64,000 bases of DNA from Lachnospiraceae bacterium (lineage in GTDB: Bacteria > Bacillota > Clostridia > Lachnospirales > Lachnospiraceae), in NCBI GenBank assembly GCA_015056765.1, contig SVFQ01000006.1, positions 62,001 to 126,000 of the forward strand, read 5' to 3'. Position numbers and translations under genes: made by a program. The notes under the pieces are model-generated. The model saw only the letters and a list, made by a program, of their open reading frames with translations. It was not told the DNA's origin and made no database searches. Positions 36,184 to 44,588 of this stretch are shown here, in pieces. Numbering within the stretch: position 1 is the stretch's first letter; every line of letters starts with the position of its first letter.

Positions 36184-37578
36184 ATGAATAGTGCGATTTA
36201 TAAAACACTGAACTACATAAAGAAAAATGGCGTGAAGCCTACGGCTGAGACGATTTATGAGCGTCTCACCCAGGCTTACGACAAAAACTATAGCTACGAG
36301 TTTCCCTCTGCAGTAGAAGTTTCTGCCCAGAGGGAAACTTCTTGCGTATGGGAGAAACCTTGCTTCAGCATCCTGGTTCCTTGTTATGAGACAGATAATG
36401 GTTTTCTGGTAAAACTATTAGATGCTCTGGCAAAGCAGACCTACGGAGGCTGGGAAGTGATTTTGGCGGATGCCAGCAAGACTAGCAAAGTAGAAAGCAC
36501 GGTAAAAGCCTACCTGAAAGCGAATCCCGGCATGGCAGGACACAGCTGGCAGCAGGGAGAAGATAGTGGAGAGGATGCTTTTCAGAAGGGAAAGGTCCAT
36601 TATCTAAAACTGACCTCTAACGAAGGTATCTCAGAGAATACCAATGCAGCCCTACCCTATGCAAAAGGGGACTGGATTGGTCTTTTGGACCATGATGATT
36701 TTCTGACGGAAGATGCGGTATTTGAAATGGCGGATGCGATTCGCATCTACCAGGAAGAAACAGGGACAGAGCCGGCATTTTGCTATTCCGATGAAGATAA
36801 GTATGATCCGGATTCCGATACCTATTTTGAACCCAATCACAAGCCGGATTTTAATCGGGATTTCCTGCTGAGCAATAACTATATCTGTCATTTCCTGGTG
36901 ATGCAAAGGGACCTTTTTGCAAAGCTTTTGCTCAGAAGAGAGTACGATGGAGCACAGGACTTTGATCTAGTGCTTCGGGCATCAGACCATGGCAAGGTAC
37001 TTCATATTTCGAAAGTCCTTTATCATTGGACCTGTCACAAATCCTCTACGGCGGCGAATCCGGCCAGCAAATTATATGCCTATGAAGCAGGCAAAAGAGC
37101 AGTGGCGGATTACCTAAGGACCCATGATATACAAGCGGAAGTGGAGCACACCAGACACTTAGGCTTTTATGAAGTGGTGTATCAGGGAGACCTTTTCCTG
37201 CAGCGTAAGGATATCGCAGCTTACGGAGGAAGCCTTTTAAAAAAAGGAAAGATTATCAGCGGCCTTTTAACAGCAGAGGGGATTTGCCCTTATGCAGGCC
37301 TTCGAAGCTTCTTTTCCGGTCCCGGCAATAAAGCCAGTGTCATGCAAAACGCCCAGGTCTTAGATGCTAGGGTAATTGTGCTACGAGAAGAAGATGCTCA
37401 TCTCTATGAAGAGATGATTGGACTGGACTATATTCCGGATGTTCCGACAAGGCTTCGTACCTACGGGAAGACGTTGTCGGAGGAAGAATGGATTTTAAGA
37501 AGCCGCAGATTATCAGCAGAACTTACCAAAGAAGGAAAGCTTCTTCTGTGGATACCCTCCATACAAAACAGTCTATGA
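36184..37578 (+). CDS. Family 2 glycosyltransferase
   Basis: A 464-residue protein with a GT2 domain (about 58-310): FSILVPCYETD, GISENTNAAL, LLDHDDFLTEDA, and YDGAQDFDLVLRAS. It resembles the first domain of the tandem transferase at 32429 (same LDHDD and NNYICHF segments). The remaining 150 residues have no clear domain and contain a stretch VLDARVIVLREEDA that might be a degenerate second part. It starts 7 bases after pgcA with no strong ribosome binding site, so expression may depend on read-through translation. Confidence 0.84.
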   Translation: MNSAIYKTLNYIKKNGVKPTAETIYERLTQAYDKNYSYEFPSAVEVSAQRETSCVWEKPCFSILVPCYETDNGFLVKLLDALAKQTYGGWEVILADASKTSKVESTVKAYLKANPGMAGHSWQQGEDSGEDAFQKGKVHYLKLTSNEGISENTNAALPYAKGDWIGLLDHDDFLTEDAVFEMADAIRIYQEETGTEPAFCYSDEDKYDPDSDTYFEPNHKPDFNRDFLLSNNYICHFLVMQRDLFAKLLLRREYDGAQDFDLVLRASDHGKVLHISKVLYHWTCHKSSTAANPASKLYAYEAGKRAVADYLRTHDIQAEVEHTRHLGFYEVVYQGDLFLQRKDIAAYGGSLLKKGKIISGLLTAEGICPYAGLRSFFSGPGNKASVMQNAQVLDARVIVLREEDAHLYEEMIGLDYIPDVPTRLRTYGKTLSEEEWILRSRRLSAELTKEGKLLLWIPSIQNSL

Positions 37579-37613
37579 TTACGATATAAGGAAGCAAAAG
37601 AAAAGGAAGAACC

Positions 37614-38585
37614 GTGAAGAAAACCACGATTGTCATACCAAACTACAATGGAATCAACTTCATAGAAGGCTGCCTGCGCAGTATTTTTGCGGATGATGCC
37701 GAGGCAAAGGTTATCGTGGTAGATAACGGTTCCTCGGACGGTTCTACGAAATGCCTGAAAGATTTCCCAAAAGTAGAACTCATAGAGCTTTGGGACAACA
37801 CCGGATTCTCTCATGCTGTCAATGTAGGAATCCAGGCAGCGGATACAGAGTATGTACTGCTTCTCAATAATGATACGGAGGTGGCAGCAGGATTTTTAGC
37901 AGCCATGGAAAAGGCATTAGACAGACATCCCAAGGCTTTTTCTGTTTCCTCCCAAATGAGAAATCTGTATCGCAGAGATGAGATGGACAATGCAGGGGAT
38001 TTGTATACTGCACTAGGCTGGGCCAGAGCACGCGGTGGCGGCAAGGATTTTACGCCATATCAAAGAGAAAAGAAAGTTTTTTCTGCTTGTGCCGGGGCGG
38101 CTATTTATCGAAAGGCGATTTTTGAAGAAATCGGATACTTTGATGAAACCCATTTCGCGTATTTAGAAGATGTGGATGTGGGCTATAGAGCCCGTATTTG
38201 CGGCTATGAGAACTGGTATACACCGGATGCTGTGGTGTATCATGCAGGAAGCGGATCATCCGGTTCAAAATATAATGCATTTAAGATAAACCTTTCTTCC
38301 AGAAACAGCATCTATATCATTGGTAAGAATATGCCGCTGTTGCAAATCCTTATCAACTTGCCTTTTTTCCTGATTGGCTTTTTGCTGAAAATCTTGTTTT
38401 TTGTAAAGAATGGTTTTGGACTTCTTTATATCAAAGGATTAGGGAAAGGCTTTGGGCTAAGTTTTTCTGAGACAGGGAAAGAAAAGCACGTACCTTTTGA
38501 AGCGCGGCATTTTCTAAACTATCTTCGAATAGAGCTAGAACTGCTGATTAACATGTTTCGCGTGCTTTTTGGTTGTGATTTTTAG
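37614..38585 (+). CDS. Family 2 glycosyltransferase, rhamnosyltransferase-like
   Basis: A 323-residue GT2 of the WbbL-like class: TTIVIPNYNG at the start, VIVVDNGSSDGS, LLLNNDTEVAA, CAGAAIYRKAIFEEIG and FAYLEDVDVGYRARI, the usual acceptor-side signature. A C-terminal hydrophobic segment (about 240-275) may anchor it to the membrane. A GTG start at 37614 with GGAAGAA before it fits best. Its substrate is not determinable, but WbbL relatives often transfer rhamnose, and rmlABC are in the same locus. Confidence 0.87.
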   Translation: MKKTTIVIPNYNGINFIEGCLRSIFADDAEAKVIVVDNGSSDGSTKCLKDFPKVELIELWDNTGFSHAVNVGIQAADTEYVLLLNNDTEVAAGFLAAMEKALDRHPKAFSVSSQMRNLYRRDEMDNAGDLYTALGWARARGGGKDFTPYQREKKVFSACAGAAIYRKAIFEEIGYFDETHFAYLEDVDVGYRARICGYENWYTPDAVVYHAGSGSSGSKYNAFKINLSSRNSIYIIGKNMPLLQILINLPFFLIGFLLKILFFVKNGFGLLYIKGLGKGFGLSFSETGKEKHVPFEARHFLNYLRIELELLINMFRVLFGCDF

Positions 38586-38601
38586 TAAAATAAGATAGAA
38601 T
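38573..38601 (+). promoter_or_regulatory. Promoter before the sugar phosphotransferase gene
   Basis: TTGTGA at 38573-38578 and TAGAAT at 38596-38601 are 17 bases apart, the first hexamer lying at the end of the upstream gene. Confidence 0.5.
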
Positions 38602-38636
38602 ATGTTTTATGTGTAGTTTCTGTTGAAGGGATAGAC

Positions 38637-40046
38637 ATGATTAAGGATAACCAGAAATATTTCAATGGATTGCATGTAGTAATTGATGGGGCATTGGTGG
38701 CGATTTCCTACATCACAGCCTGGTGGCTGAAGTTCGAAAGCCCATTTTCCAATGTCAAAGAAGGTGAATACCATCTGGACATGCAGACATATTTCCGTGC
38801 GATACCGTTCCTGGTAGTGGGATATTTGATACTCTACTCCCTTTGCAAGCTGTACACGCCGAAAAGGGGGACAGACCCTGCCGGCGAAGTCGCTCACATT
38901 ATTGAAGCAAACACCCTGGGAATTGTGATTACCACATCCGTACTTTTCGTGATTTGGCAGCAGCACTTCTCCAGGTCTATGATATTCTTGTTCTTCGTGG
39001 TGAATACATTACTTACCACGTTGTTCCGTGGCCTGGTGCGCTATGTACTGAAGGTCATGCGTCGTAGCGGACATAATATGAAGCATGTGCTTCTTGTAGG
39101 CTACTCCAGAGCTACAGAGCAGTACATCGACCGCATAAAGATGAACCCTCAGTGGGGCTATGTGGTCCATGCTATTTTGGATGATGAAGTACCCAGAGGC
39201 TCCCTGTACAAAGGGGTCAAAGTAGTAGGTACCATCGGAAATCTGGAGTATATTTTACCGGAGAATAAATTGGACGAAATCGCTATCGCGCTGCCTTTAA
39301 AGCAGTACGACCGCTTGGGCAGTATTGTGTCCTTATGTGAGAAGTCTGGCGTACACACCAAGTTCATCCCGGACTATAGCGAGGTCTTTTCCAGTAGACC
39401 TTATACAGAAGATTTGATGGGACTTCCGGTAATCAATATCCGCAATGTCCCGCTTACGAATACACTGAATCGTATTTTGAAAAGAACCGTAGATTTTCTG
39501 GGTTCTTTTGTGGGTATCATTTTGATATCTCCGCTGCTTCTTATATTGGCAGTGGCTGTGAAACTCAGCAGCCCCGGACCGATTATTTTCAAACAGCAGC
39601 GTATCGGCTTACATAATAAGCCATTTCAAATGTACAAATTCCGCTCCATGCGGATGCAGTCTCCTGAAGACGAGAAAAAAGGATGGACCACAAAGGGAGA
39701 TCCTCGTGTAACCAAAGTGGGCGCTTTCATTCGAAAGACCAGTTTGGACGAATTACCTCAGCTTTTTAATGTGCTAAAGGGGGATATGTCTTTGGTGGGA
39801 CCTAGACCTGAGAGACCACAGTACGTGGATAAGTTCAAAGAAGAGATTCCGCGTTATATGGTGAAGCATCAAGTGCGCCCGGGTATGACCGGTTGGGCAC
39901 AGGTCAACGGATATCGTGGTGATACCTCTATTAAGAAGCGTATTGAGTACGATATCTACTACATTGAAAATTGGACTTTAGGATTTGATATACGGATTCT
40001 GTTCCGTACGATTTTCCATGGTTTTGTCAATAAAAATGCTTACTAA
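38637..40046 (+). CDS. Polyprenyl-phosphate sugar-1-phosphate transferase (WbaP/WcaJ family)
   Basis: A 469-residue initiating transferase. The N-terminal part has about four membrane helices and a Rossmann-like CoA-binding-type domain (about 140-265); the C-terminal part is the conserved phosphoglycosyl transferase domain with KRTVDFLGSF, GPIIFKQQRIG, MYKFRSM, TSLDELPQLFNVLKGDMSLVGPRPERP. It attaches the first sugar phosphate, usually glucose or galactose 1-phosphate, to undecaprenyl phosphate and so starts polysaccharide assembly. It stands downstream of the GT2 genes with its own promoter. Confidence 0.93.
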   Translation: MIKDNQKYFNGLHVVIDGALVAISYITAWWLKFESPFSNVKEGEYHLDMQTYFRAIPFLVVGYLILYSLCKLYTPKRGTDPAGEVAHIIEANTLGIVITTSVLFVIWQQHFSRSMIFLFFVVNTLLTTLFRGLVRYVLKVMRRSGHNMKHVLLVGYSRATEQYIDRIKMNPQWGYVVHAILDDEVPRGSLYKGVKVVGTIGNLEYILPENKLDEIAIALPLKQYDRLGSIVSLCEKSGVHTKFIPDYSEVFSSRPYTEDLMGLPVINIRNVPLTNTLNRILKRTVDFLGSFVGIILISPLLLILAVAVKLSSPGPIIFKQQRIGLHNKPFQMYKFRSMRMQSPEDEKKGWTTKGDPRVTKVGAFIRKTSLDELPQLFNVLKGDMSLVGPRPERPQYVDKFKEEIPRYMVKHQVRPGMTGWAQVNGYRGDTSIKKRIEYDIYYIENWTLGFDIRILFRTIFHGFVNKNAY

Positions 40047-40081
40047 GTAGGGAGTCCTACTGAAATAGAAAGGGAACGTAT

Positions 40082-41440
40082 ATGGGCAACAGATACGATG
40101 ATGACGATTACGGCAGACGTCCAAGCAGACCTGCAAATCGTCCTGCAAATCGCAGCTCTGCATCAGGAAGAAGAACATCCGGCAGCCAGCGTAGAAGAGA
40201 CGACTACGAGTACGGCTACGAGGATGATTATGAATATGGCTATGAGAATGATTATGAGTACGATGATTACGAGGATACTCGTAGAAGTCGTAAGTCCGGA
40301 AGTGGAAGAAGCTCTTCCGGCAGAAGCGTAGACCGCAGAAGCAGCGGTAGTCGTAGCTCATCCTCCAGACCATCCGGCAAAAAGAAACTGTCTGCAAAGC
40401 AGAAAGCAAAGAAGAGAAGAAACCGTATTATCATCTTCTCTATCGAAATCATTGCTTTGGCAGTTGTACTTTTTATCCTGTATGGTGTAACCAAGGTTGA
40501 GAAAGTCGGTCACGTAGATTTAAGTGAGGCAGATATCGAAGTCAACGAAGAAGTAGCAGAGAACGTATCTATGAAAGGATACCGTACCATAGCTCTCTTC
40601 GGTGTAGACTCCACTACAGGTGCGCTTACCAAGAATACCAGATCCGATACGATTATCATTGCCAATATCGATAATGACAATAAGCAGGTAAAACTGGTAT
40701 CTGTATATCGTGATACCTATTTAAATATCGGTAATGACACTTACAATAAGTGCAACGGTGCTTATGCTAAGGGCGGTCCTCAGCAGGCTATCAATATGCT
40801 GAACCAGAACCTTGACTTAAATATCACAGACTTTGTCACCATCGGCTTCGAGGGTCTGGCTACTGTAGTAGATAGCTTGGGCGGCGTTACTTTGGATGTA
40901 GGAGAAGAGGAAATCAGCCACTTAAATAACTATCAGATGTGTATCGCTGAAAACCTGAAGACTACTTACACTCCGGTACAGCATTCCGGTGTACAGACTT
41001 TGAACGGTCTGCAGGCTACTGCATACTGCCGTATCCGTTATACCAAGGGTGACGACTTTAAACGTGCTGAGAGACAGAGAACTATCCTGAAACTCATCAT
41101 GGATCAGGCACATAAGGCAAGCAAGACCACATTAGCATCTACTTGTACCAATGTATTTGATAGTAAGGTTATCTATACGTCCTTGAATCTGGAAGAAGCA
41201 CTCAGCTTACTTGCTGACATCAGCTCTTACAACATCGTAGGTGACGAAGGTTTCCCTGAAGCATCTATGCGTGGTACCGGTACTGTAGGAAGTAAGGGAA
41301 GTTGCGTTATTCCAAAAGATCTTACCTCTAACGTAACTTGGTTACATGAATATCTCTTCGATGAGACAGGATATGAGCCAAGTAGCGAAGTGAAGAGCAT
41401 CAGCTCTAAAGTATCTTCAGATACATCCGGAGCAAAATAA
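40082..41440 (+). CDS. LytR-CpsA-Psr (LCP) family ligase with acidic Tyr-rich tail
   Basis: A 452-residue LCP protein. LCP enzymes transfer lipid-linked glycans to peptidoglycan outside the membrane. Cytosolic residues 1-115 hold a Tyr/Asp/Glu-rich stretch (about 40-65) flanked by Arg/Ser-rich and Lys-rich segments; a membrane helix follows (115-136). The LCP domain (about 165-340) shows LFGVDS, NTRSDTIIIANI, VSVYRDTYLNIG with the conserved Arg and Asp, NKCNGAYAKGG, and YCRIRYTKGDDFKRAERQR. It most likely anchors the polysaccharide built by this locus. The tail resembles those at 15285 and 16632. Confidence 0.92.
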   Translation: MGNRYDDDDYGRRPSRPANRPANRSSASGRRTSGSQRRRDDYEYGYEDDYEYGYENDYEYDDYEDTRRSRKSGSGRSSSGRSVDRRSSGSRSSSSRPSGKKKLSAKQKAKKRRNRIIIFSIEIIALAVVLFILYGVTKVEKVGHVDLSEADIEVNEEVAENVSMKGYRTIALFGVDSTTGALTKNTRSDTIIIANIDNDNKQVKLVSVYRDTYLNIGNDTYNKCNGAYAKGGPQQAINMLNQNLDLNITDFVTIGFEGLATVVDSLGGVTLDVGEEEISHLNNYQMCIAENLKTTYTPVQHSGVQTLNGLQATAYCRIRYTKGDDFKRAERQRTILKLIMDQAHKASKTTLASTCTNVFDSKVIYTSLNLEEALSLLADISSYNIVGDEGFPEASMRGTGTVGSKGSCVIPKDLTSNVTWLHEYLFDETGYEPSSEVKSISSKVSSDTSGAK

Positions 41441-41453
41441 ATATGAGAATTAC

Positions 41454-41477
41454 AAGAAGAGCCTGCGGGCTCTTCTT
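41454..41477 (+). terminator. Terminator hairpin after the LCP gene
   Basis: AAGAAGAGCC and GGCTCTTCTT form a perfect 10-base stem around TGCG. The following T run is short, so termination may be partial. Confidence 0.55.
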
Positions 41478-41495
41478 TGCGTGAAAGACACTTTC

Positions 41496-41520
41496 TATAA
41501 CGTGTTATAATAAGTTATAA
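41496..41520 (+). promoter_or_regulatory. Extended -10 promoter with overlapping palindrome
   Basis: TGTTATAAT at 41503-41511 is an extended -10 element for the next gene. It is overlapped by TATAAC-GT-GTTATA (41496-41509), and GTTATAA recurs at 41504-41510 and 41514-41520, ten bases apart. Confidence 0.5.
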
Positions 41521-41546
41521 AGTTTCTAAATCCCATAGGAGATAAT

Positions 41547-42503
41547 ATGCAGAGTGTAGATGTAATCATTCCGGTATATAGACCGGATGAGGGATTCCTG
41601 GATCTCATAGAGCAGTTAAAGCGTCAAGATCATGCGGTACACAAAATCATCATTGCCAATACAGAAAAGCGCTATTGGGATGATTTGGTGAACTGCCATG
41701 CGTCACTACGTGACATGGAGAACCTGGAAGTTCATCACTTAGAAAAAAAGGATTTTGACCACGGCGCTACCAGACGGTGGGCTGTGAAGTTCTCAGAGGC
41801 GGAGTATTTCCTCATGATGACCCAGGATGCCATTCCGGCAGATGACCACTTGGTGGAAAACCTTTTAAAGCCTTTTGCTGATCCACAGGTAGCCGTCAGC
41901 TATGCCAGACAGCTGCCTAAGAAAGGGGCAACCACTCCGGTGGAGGATATCACCAGAGCCTTTAACTATCCTTCGGAAAGTCGAAGAAAGTCCAAAGCAG
42001 ACATAGAGAATCTGGGTATCAAAACCTACTTTTGCTCTAATGTCTGTGCCATGTATCGCAGAGATGTGTATCAAAAGCTGGGCGGCTTCGTAAAAGAAGC
42101 CATATTCAACGAGGATATGTACTATGCAGCAGCGGCTGTAAATGCAGGATATGAGATTGCATATGAGGCTGGTGCAAAAGTATACCACTCTCATGTATAT
42201 AGCAATCAAAAGCAGTTCCAGAGAAACTTTGATCTGGGGGTATCTCAGGCTGATCATCCGGAGATTTTCGAAAAGGTGCCTTCTGAGTCTGAAGGCGTGA
42301 AGCTGGTGAAGCGAACAGCAATCGGACTGTTAAAAAGAGGACGGGGCCTTTTGATTATCCCTATGTTGGTTACCAGTGCGTATAAGTACTTTGGTTACAA
42401 AGCAGGAAAGAATTATCAGAATCTGACCAAAAAGCAGATTATGAAATATACCATGAATCCTTCCTTCTGGGAAAGAAGATGGGAGAGCCTGTCACAGAAA
42501 TAA
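41547..42503 (+). CDS. Family 2 glycosyltransferase, rhamnosyltransferase-like
   Basis: A 318-residue GT2 protein of the RfbF/RgpB-like rhamnosyltransferase class: SVDVIIPVYRPD, the late FDHGATRRWAV, and the metal motif MMTQDAIPADD, in which TQDA replaces the common DxD context, typical of this class. FNEDMYYAAAAVNAGY matches the catalytic region. A positively charged amphipathic C-terminus may hold it at the membrane. It has its own promoter after a terminator, then glmS follows 39 bases later. The donor is probably dTDP-rhamnose, by family habit. Confidence 0.85.
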   Translation: MQSVDVIIPVYRPDEGFLDLIEQLKRQDHAVHKIIIANTEKRYWDDLVNCHASLRDMENLEVHHLEKKDFDHGATRRWAVKFSEAEYFLMMTQDAIPADDHLVENLLKPFADPQVAVSYARQLPKKGATTPVEDITRAFNYPSESRRKSKADIENLGIKTYFCSNVCAMYRRDVYQKLGGFVKEAIFNEDMYYAAAAVNAGYEIAYEAGAKVYHSHVYSNQKQFQRNFDLGVSQADHPEIFEKVPSESEGVKLVKRTAIGLLKRGRGLLIIPMLVTSAYKYFGYKAGKNYQNLTKKQIMKYTMNPSFWERRWESLSQK

Positions 42504-42542
42504 AGGACAGGATGTAGTAAGGAAAAGATAGGAGAAAGAACT

Positions 42543-44369
42543 ATGTGCGGTATCGTAGGATACATCGGTGCTTTAGAAGCAGCACCAATCATTTTAGACG
42601 GATTATCCAAATTGGAGTATCGAGGATATGACTCTGCCGGCGTGGCAGTATTTGACGGCAAGAAGATTGTCTATAAGAAAGCAGCAGGCAGACTGAAAGT
42701 CTTAGAGAACCTGACCCATGATGGAGCCACCCTGCCTGGCTTTGCAGGCATCGGTCACACCAGATGGGCTACCCATGGTGCGCCAAGTGATGTGAATGCA
42801 CATCCACACCTAAATAAAGAAGGCACCATCGCAGTGGTACACAACGGTATCATCGAGAACTATCAGGAACTGAAAGAGTACTTAAAGAAAAAGGGCTATA
42901 AGTTCAAATCCGAAACCGATACAGAGGTACTGGCTCATCTCCTAGATCGCTATTATCACGGTGATCCCATGGAAGCCATCACCAGAACTTTGCGTCGTGT
43001 AGAGGGTAGCTATGCCCTGGGTATCATGTTTGCAGACCAGAAGGATGCCATCTACGCTGTACGTAAGGACAGTCCGCTCATCGTAGGCCAGAACAAAGAA
43101 GGCTGCTTCATCGCATCTGATGTACCGGCTATTCTGAAATACACCAGAAAAGTCTTCTACGTAGACAATCAGGAAATCGTAAAACTAGAGAAAAACAACC
43201 TGACCTTCTACAACATCGATGCAGAAGAAATCAAGAAGAAGGCAGTCAAGATTGGCTGGGATGCAGACGCAGCAGAGAAAGCCGGCTACGACCACTTCAT
43301 GCTGAAAGAAATGTATGAGCAGCCAAAGACCATTACAGACACCTTATCACCACGTATCCAGGATGGCAAAATCGTCATCGAAGAACTTGGCATGACGGAT
43401 GAGGATATTAGGAAGATTAAGAAAATCCACATCGTAGCATGTGGTTCTGCTTATCATGCAGGTGTTACCGGCAAGTATGTCATCGAGAAATTGGCACGTA
43501 TTCCGGTAGAGACAGACTTAGCATCTGAGTTCCGCTATCGTGATCCTATTTTGGAAGAAGGAGCTATGGTTATCGTGGTGAGCCAGTCCGGCGAGACTGC
43601 AGATACCTTGGCAGCACTCCGTGAGACCAAAGAAAAAGGATTTCCTGTACTGGGTATCGTCAATGTAGTAGGCTCCTCTATCGCCAGAGAAGCAGATAAT
43701 GTCATGTATACCTGGGCAGGTCCTGAAATCGCCGTAGCTACCACCAAGGCTTACAGCGCACAGCTGATTGCCCTGTATCTTCTGGCTATGAAGTTCGCTA
43801 CAGTCCGTGGTACCATCACCGAAGAGCGTACCGAACAGCTACTGACTGCACTGCAGAAGCTGCCTAAACAGGTAGAGAGACTATTAAATGACAAAGAAAA
43901 AATCCAGAAATTCGCTAACCGTTATGCGGCAGCCAAAGATGTATTCTTCATCGGCCGTGGTATCGACTATGCGATTTCCTTGGAGGGATCTCTGAAATTA
44001 AAAGAAATCTCCTATGTACACTCTGAGGCCTATGCAGCAGGTGAATTAAAGCACGGCACCATCTCCCTCATCGAAGATGGCACCCTGGTAGTAGCAGTAT
44101 CTACCCAGCCTGACCTGTTCCAGAAGAGCGTATCTAACATGGTAGAAGTAAAATCCCGTGGTGCCTTCATCATGGCAGTCACCACAGAAAATAATACAGA
44201 GGTCGAGAAAGCCAGTGACTATGTCATCTACATTCCGGAGACAGACCCTGTCTTCGCCAACTCCCTGGCTATCATCCCACTCCAGCTCTTCGGCTACTAT
44301 GTATCCGTAGGCAAAGGACTCGACGTGGACAAACCAAGAAATCTAGCTAAGTCTGTTACAGTGGAGTAG
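42543..44369 (+). CDS. glmS: Glutamine-fructose-6-phosphate aminotransferase (isomerizing)
   Basis: GlmS, 608 residues, makes glucosamine 6-phosphate from fructose 6-phosphate and glutamine, the first step to UDP-GlcNAc for peptidoglycan. The N-terminal class II glutaminase begins MCGIVGYIG with Cys2 as nucleophile, followed by LEYRGYDSAG and HTRWATHG; two SIS sugar-isomerase domains follow (SQSGETADTLAAL, and the C-terminal PRNLAKSVTVE). GGAGAAAG precedes the ATG. Only 39 bases separate it from the upstream gene, so the glmS ribozyme known from many Firmicutes is not present here. Confidence 0.97.
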   Translation: MCGIVGYIGALEAAPIILDGLSKLEYRGYDSAGVAVFDGKKIVYKKAAGRLKVLENLTHDGATLPGFAGIGHTRWATHGAPSDVNAHPHLNKEGTIAVVHNGIIENYQELKEYLKKKGYKFKSETDTEVLAHLLDRYYHGDPMEAITRTLRRVEGSYALGIMFADQKDAIYAVRKDSPLIVGQNKEGCFIASDVPAILKYTRKVFYVDNQEIVKLEKNNLTFYNIDAEEIKKKAVKIGWDADAAEKAGYDHFMLKEMYEQPKTITDTLSPRIQDGKIVIEELGMTDEDIRKIKKIHIVACGSAYHAGVTGKYVIEKLARIPVETDLASEFRYRDPILEEGAMVIVVSQSGETADTLAALRETKEKGFPVLGIVNVVGSSIAREADNVMYTWAGPEIAVATTKAYSAQLIALYLLAMKFATVRGTITEERTEQLLTALQKLPKQVERLLNDKEKIQKFANRYAAAKDVFFIGRGIDYAISLEGSLKLKEISYVHSEAYAAGELKHGTISLIEDGTLVVAVSTQPDLFQKSVSNMVEVKSRGAFIMAVTTENNTEVEKASDYVIYIPETDPVFANSLAIIPLQLFGYYVSVGKGLDVDKPRNLAKSVTVE

Positions 44370-44373
44370 CGGA

Positions 44374-44395
44374 GAAAAAAGCATCGGCTTTTTTC
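44374..44395 (+). terminator. Terminator of glmS
   Basis: GAAAAAAGC and GCTTTTTTC pair around ATCG directly after the glmS stop. The A-rich and T-rich arms could terminate in both directions. Confidence 0.6.
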
Positions 44396-44481
44396 GGAGC
44401 GAATTGGCAACTCTCGAAGAGAGTTGTGCGAAGCATTGCACTGCGGTTTCAGTCCGCAGTGCAACCCGAATGCATCCGAAA
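44392..44481. other. Structured intergenic element, predicted three-way junction
   Basis: An outer stem TTTCGGA (44392-44398) with TCCGAAA (44475-44481) encloses two hairpins: CAACTCTC-GAA-GAGAGTTG (44408-44426) and an 11-base perfect stem TTGCACTGCGG/CCGCAGTGCAA (44436-44464). The motif CGAA recurs at the junctions. The outer stem shares three bases with the glmS terminator. It has no coding potential. It could be a small structured RNA or a dispersed repeat of the genome; which one cannot be told from one copy. Confidence 0.5.
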
Positions 44482-44497
44482 TCACATAATCTTCACG

Positions 44498-44530
44498 GAA
44501 AGTGCCTTGCCCGCAAGGCGCTTTCTTTGT
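44498..44530 (+). terminator. Second intrinsic terminator before clpX
   Basis: GAAAGTGCCTT (44498-44508) pairs with AAGGCGCTTTC (44515-44525), with one G-T pair, followed by TTTGT. It closes the glmS-clpX intergenic stretch. Confidence 0.6.
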
Positions 44531-44576
44531 ATACTTGAAGTATTCCTTGAAATAGAATGTATTTGAAGTATAGATA
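44531..44576 (+). promoter_or_regulatory. clpX leader with repeated TTGAAGTAT and possible promoter
   Basis: TTGAAGTAT occurs at 44535-44543 and again at 44563-44571, 28 bases apart; the first copy is part of the palindrome ATACTT-G-AAGTAT (44531-44543). TTGAAA (44547-44552) and TAGATA (44571-44576), 18 bases apart, could be the promoter. No CtsR heptad or CIRCE element is seen. Confidence 0.35.
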
Positions 44577-44588
44577 TGGAGTAATACA

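Noticed and set aside
40046-40061. Small hairpin AGTAGG-GAGT-CCTACT before the LCP gene as a terminator
   Set aside because: Only six base pairs and no T run; it may have no function.
42504-42542. glmS ribozyme
   Set aside because: Only 39 bases precede glmS, far too few for the ribozyme.
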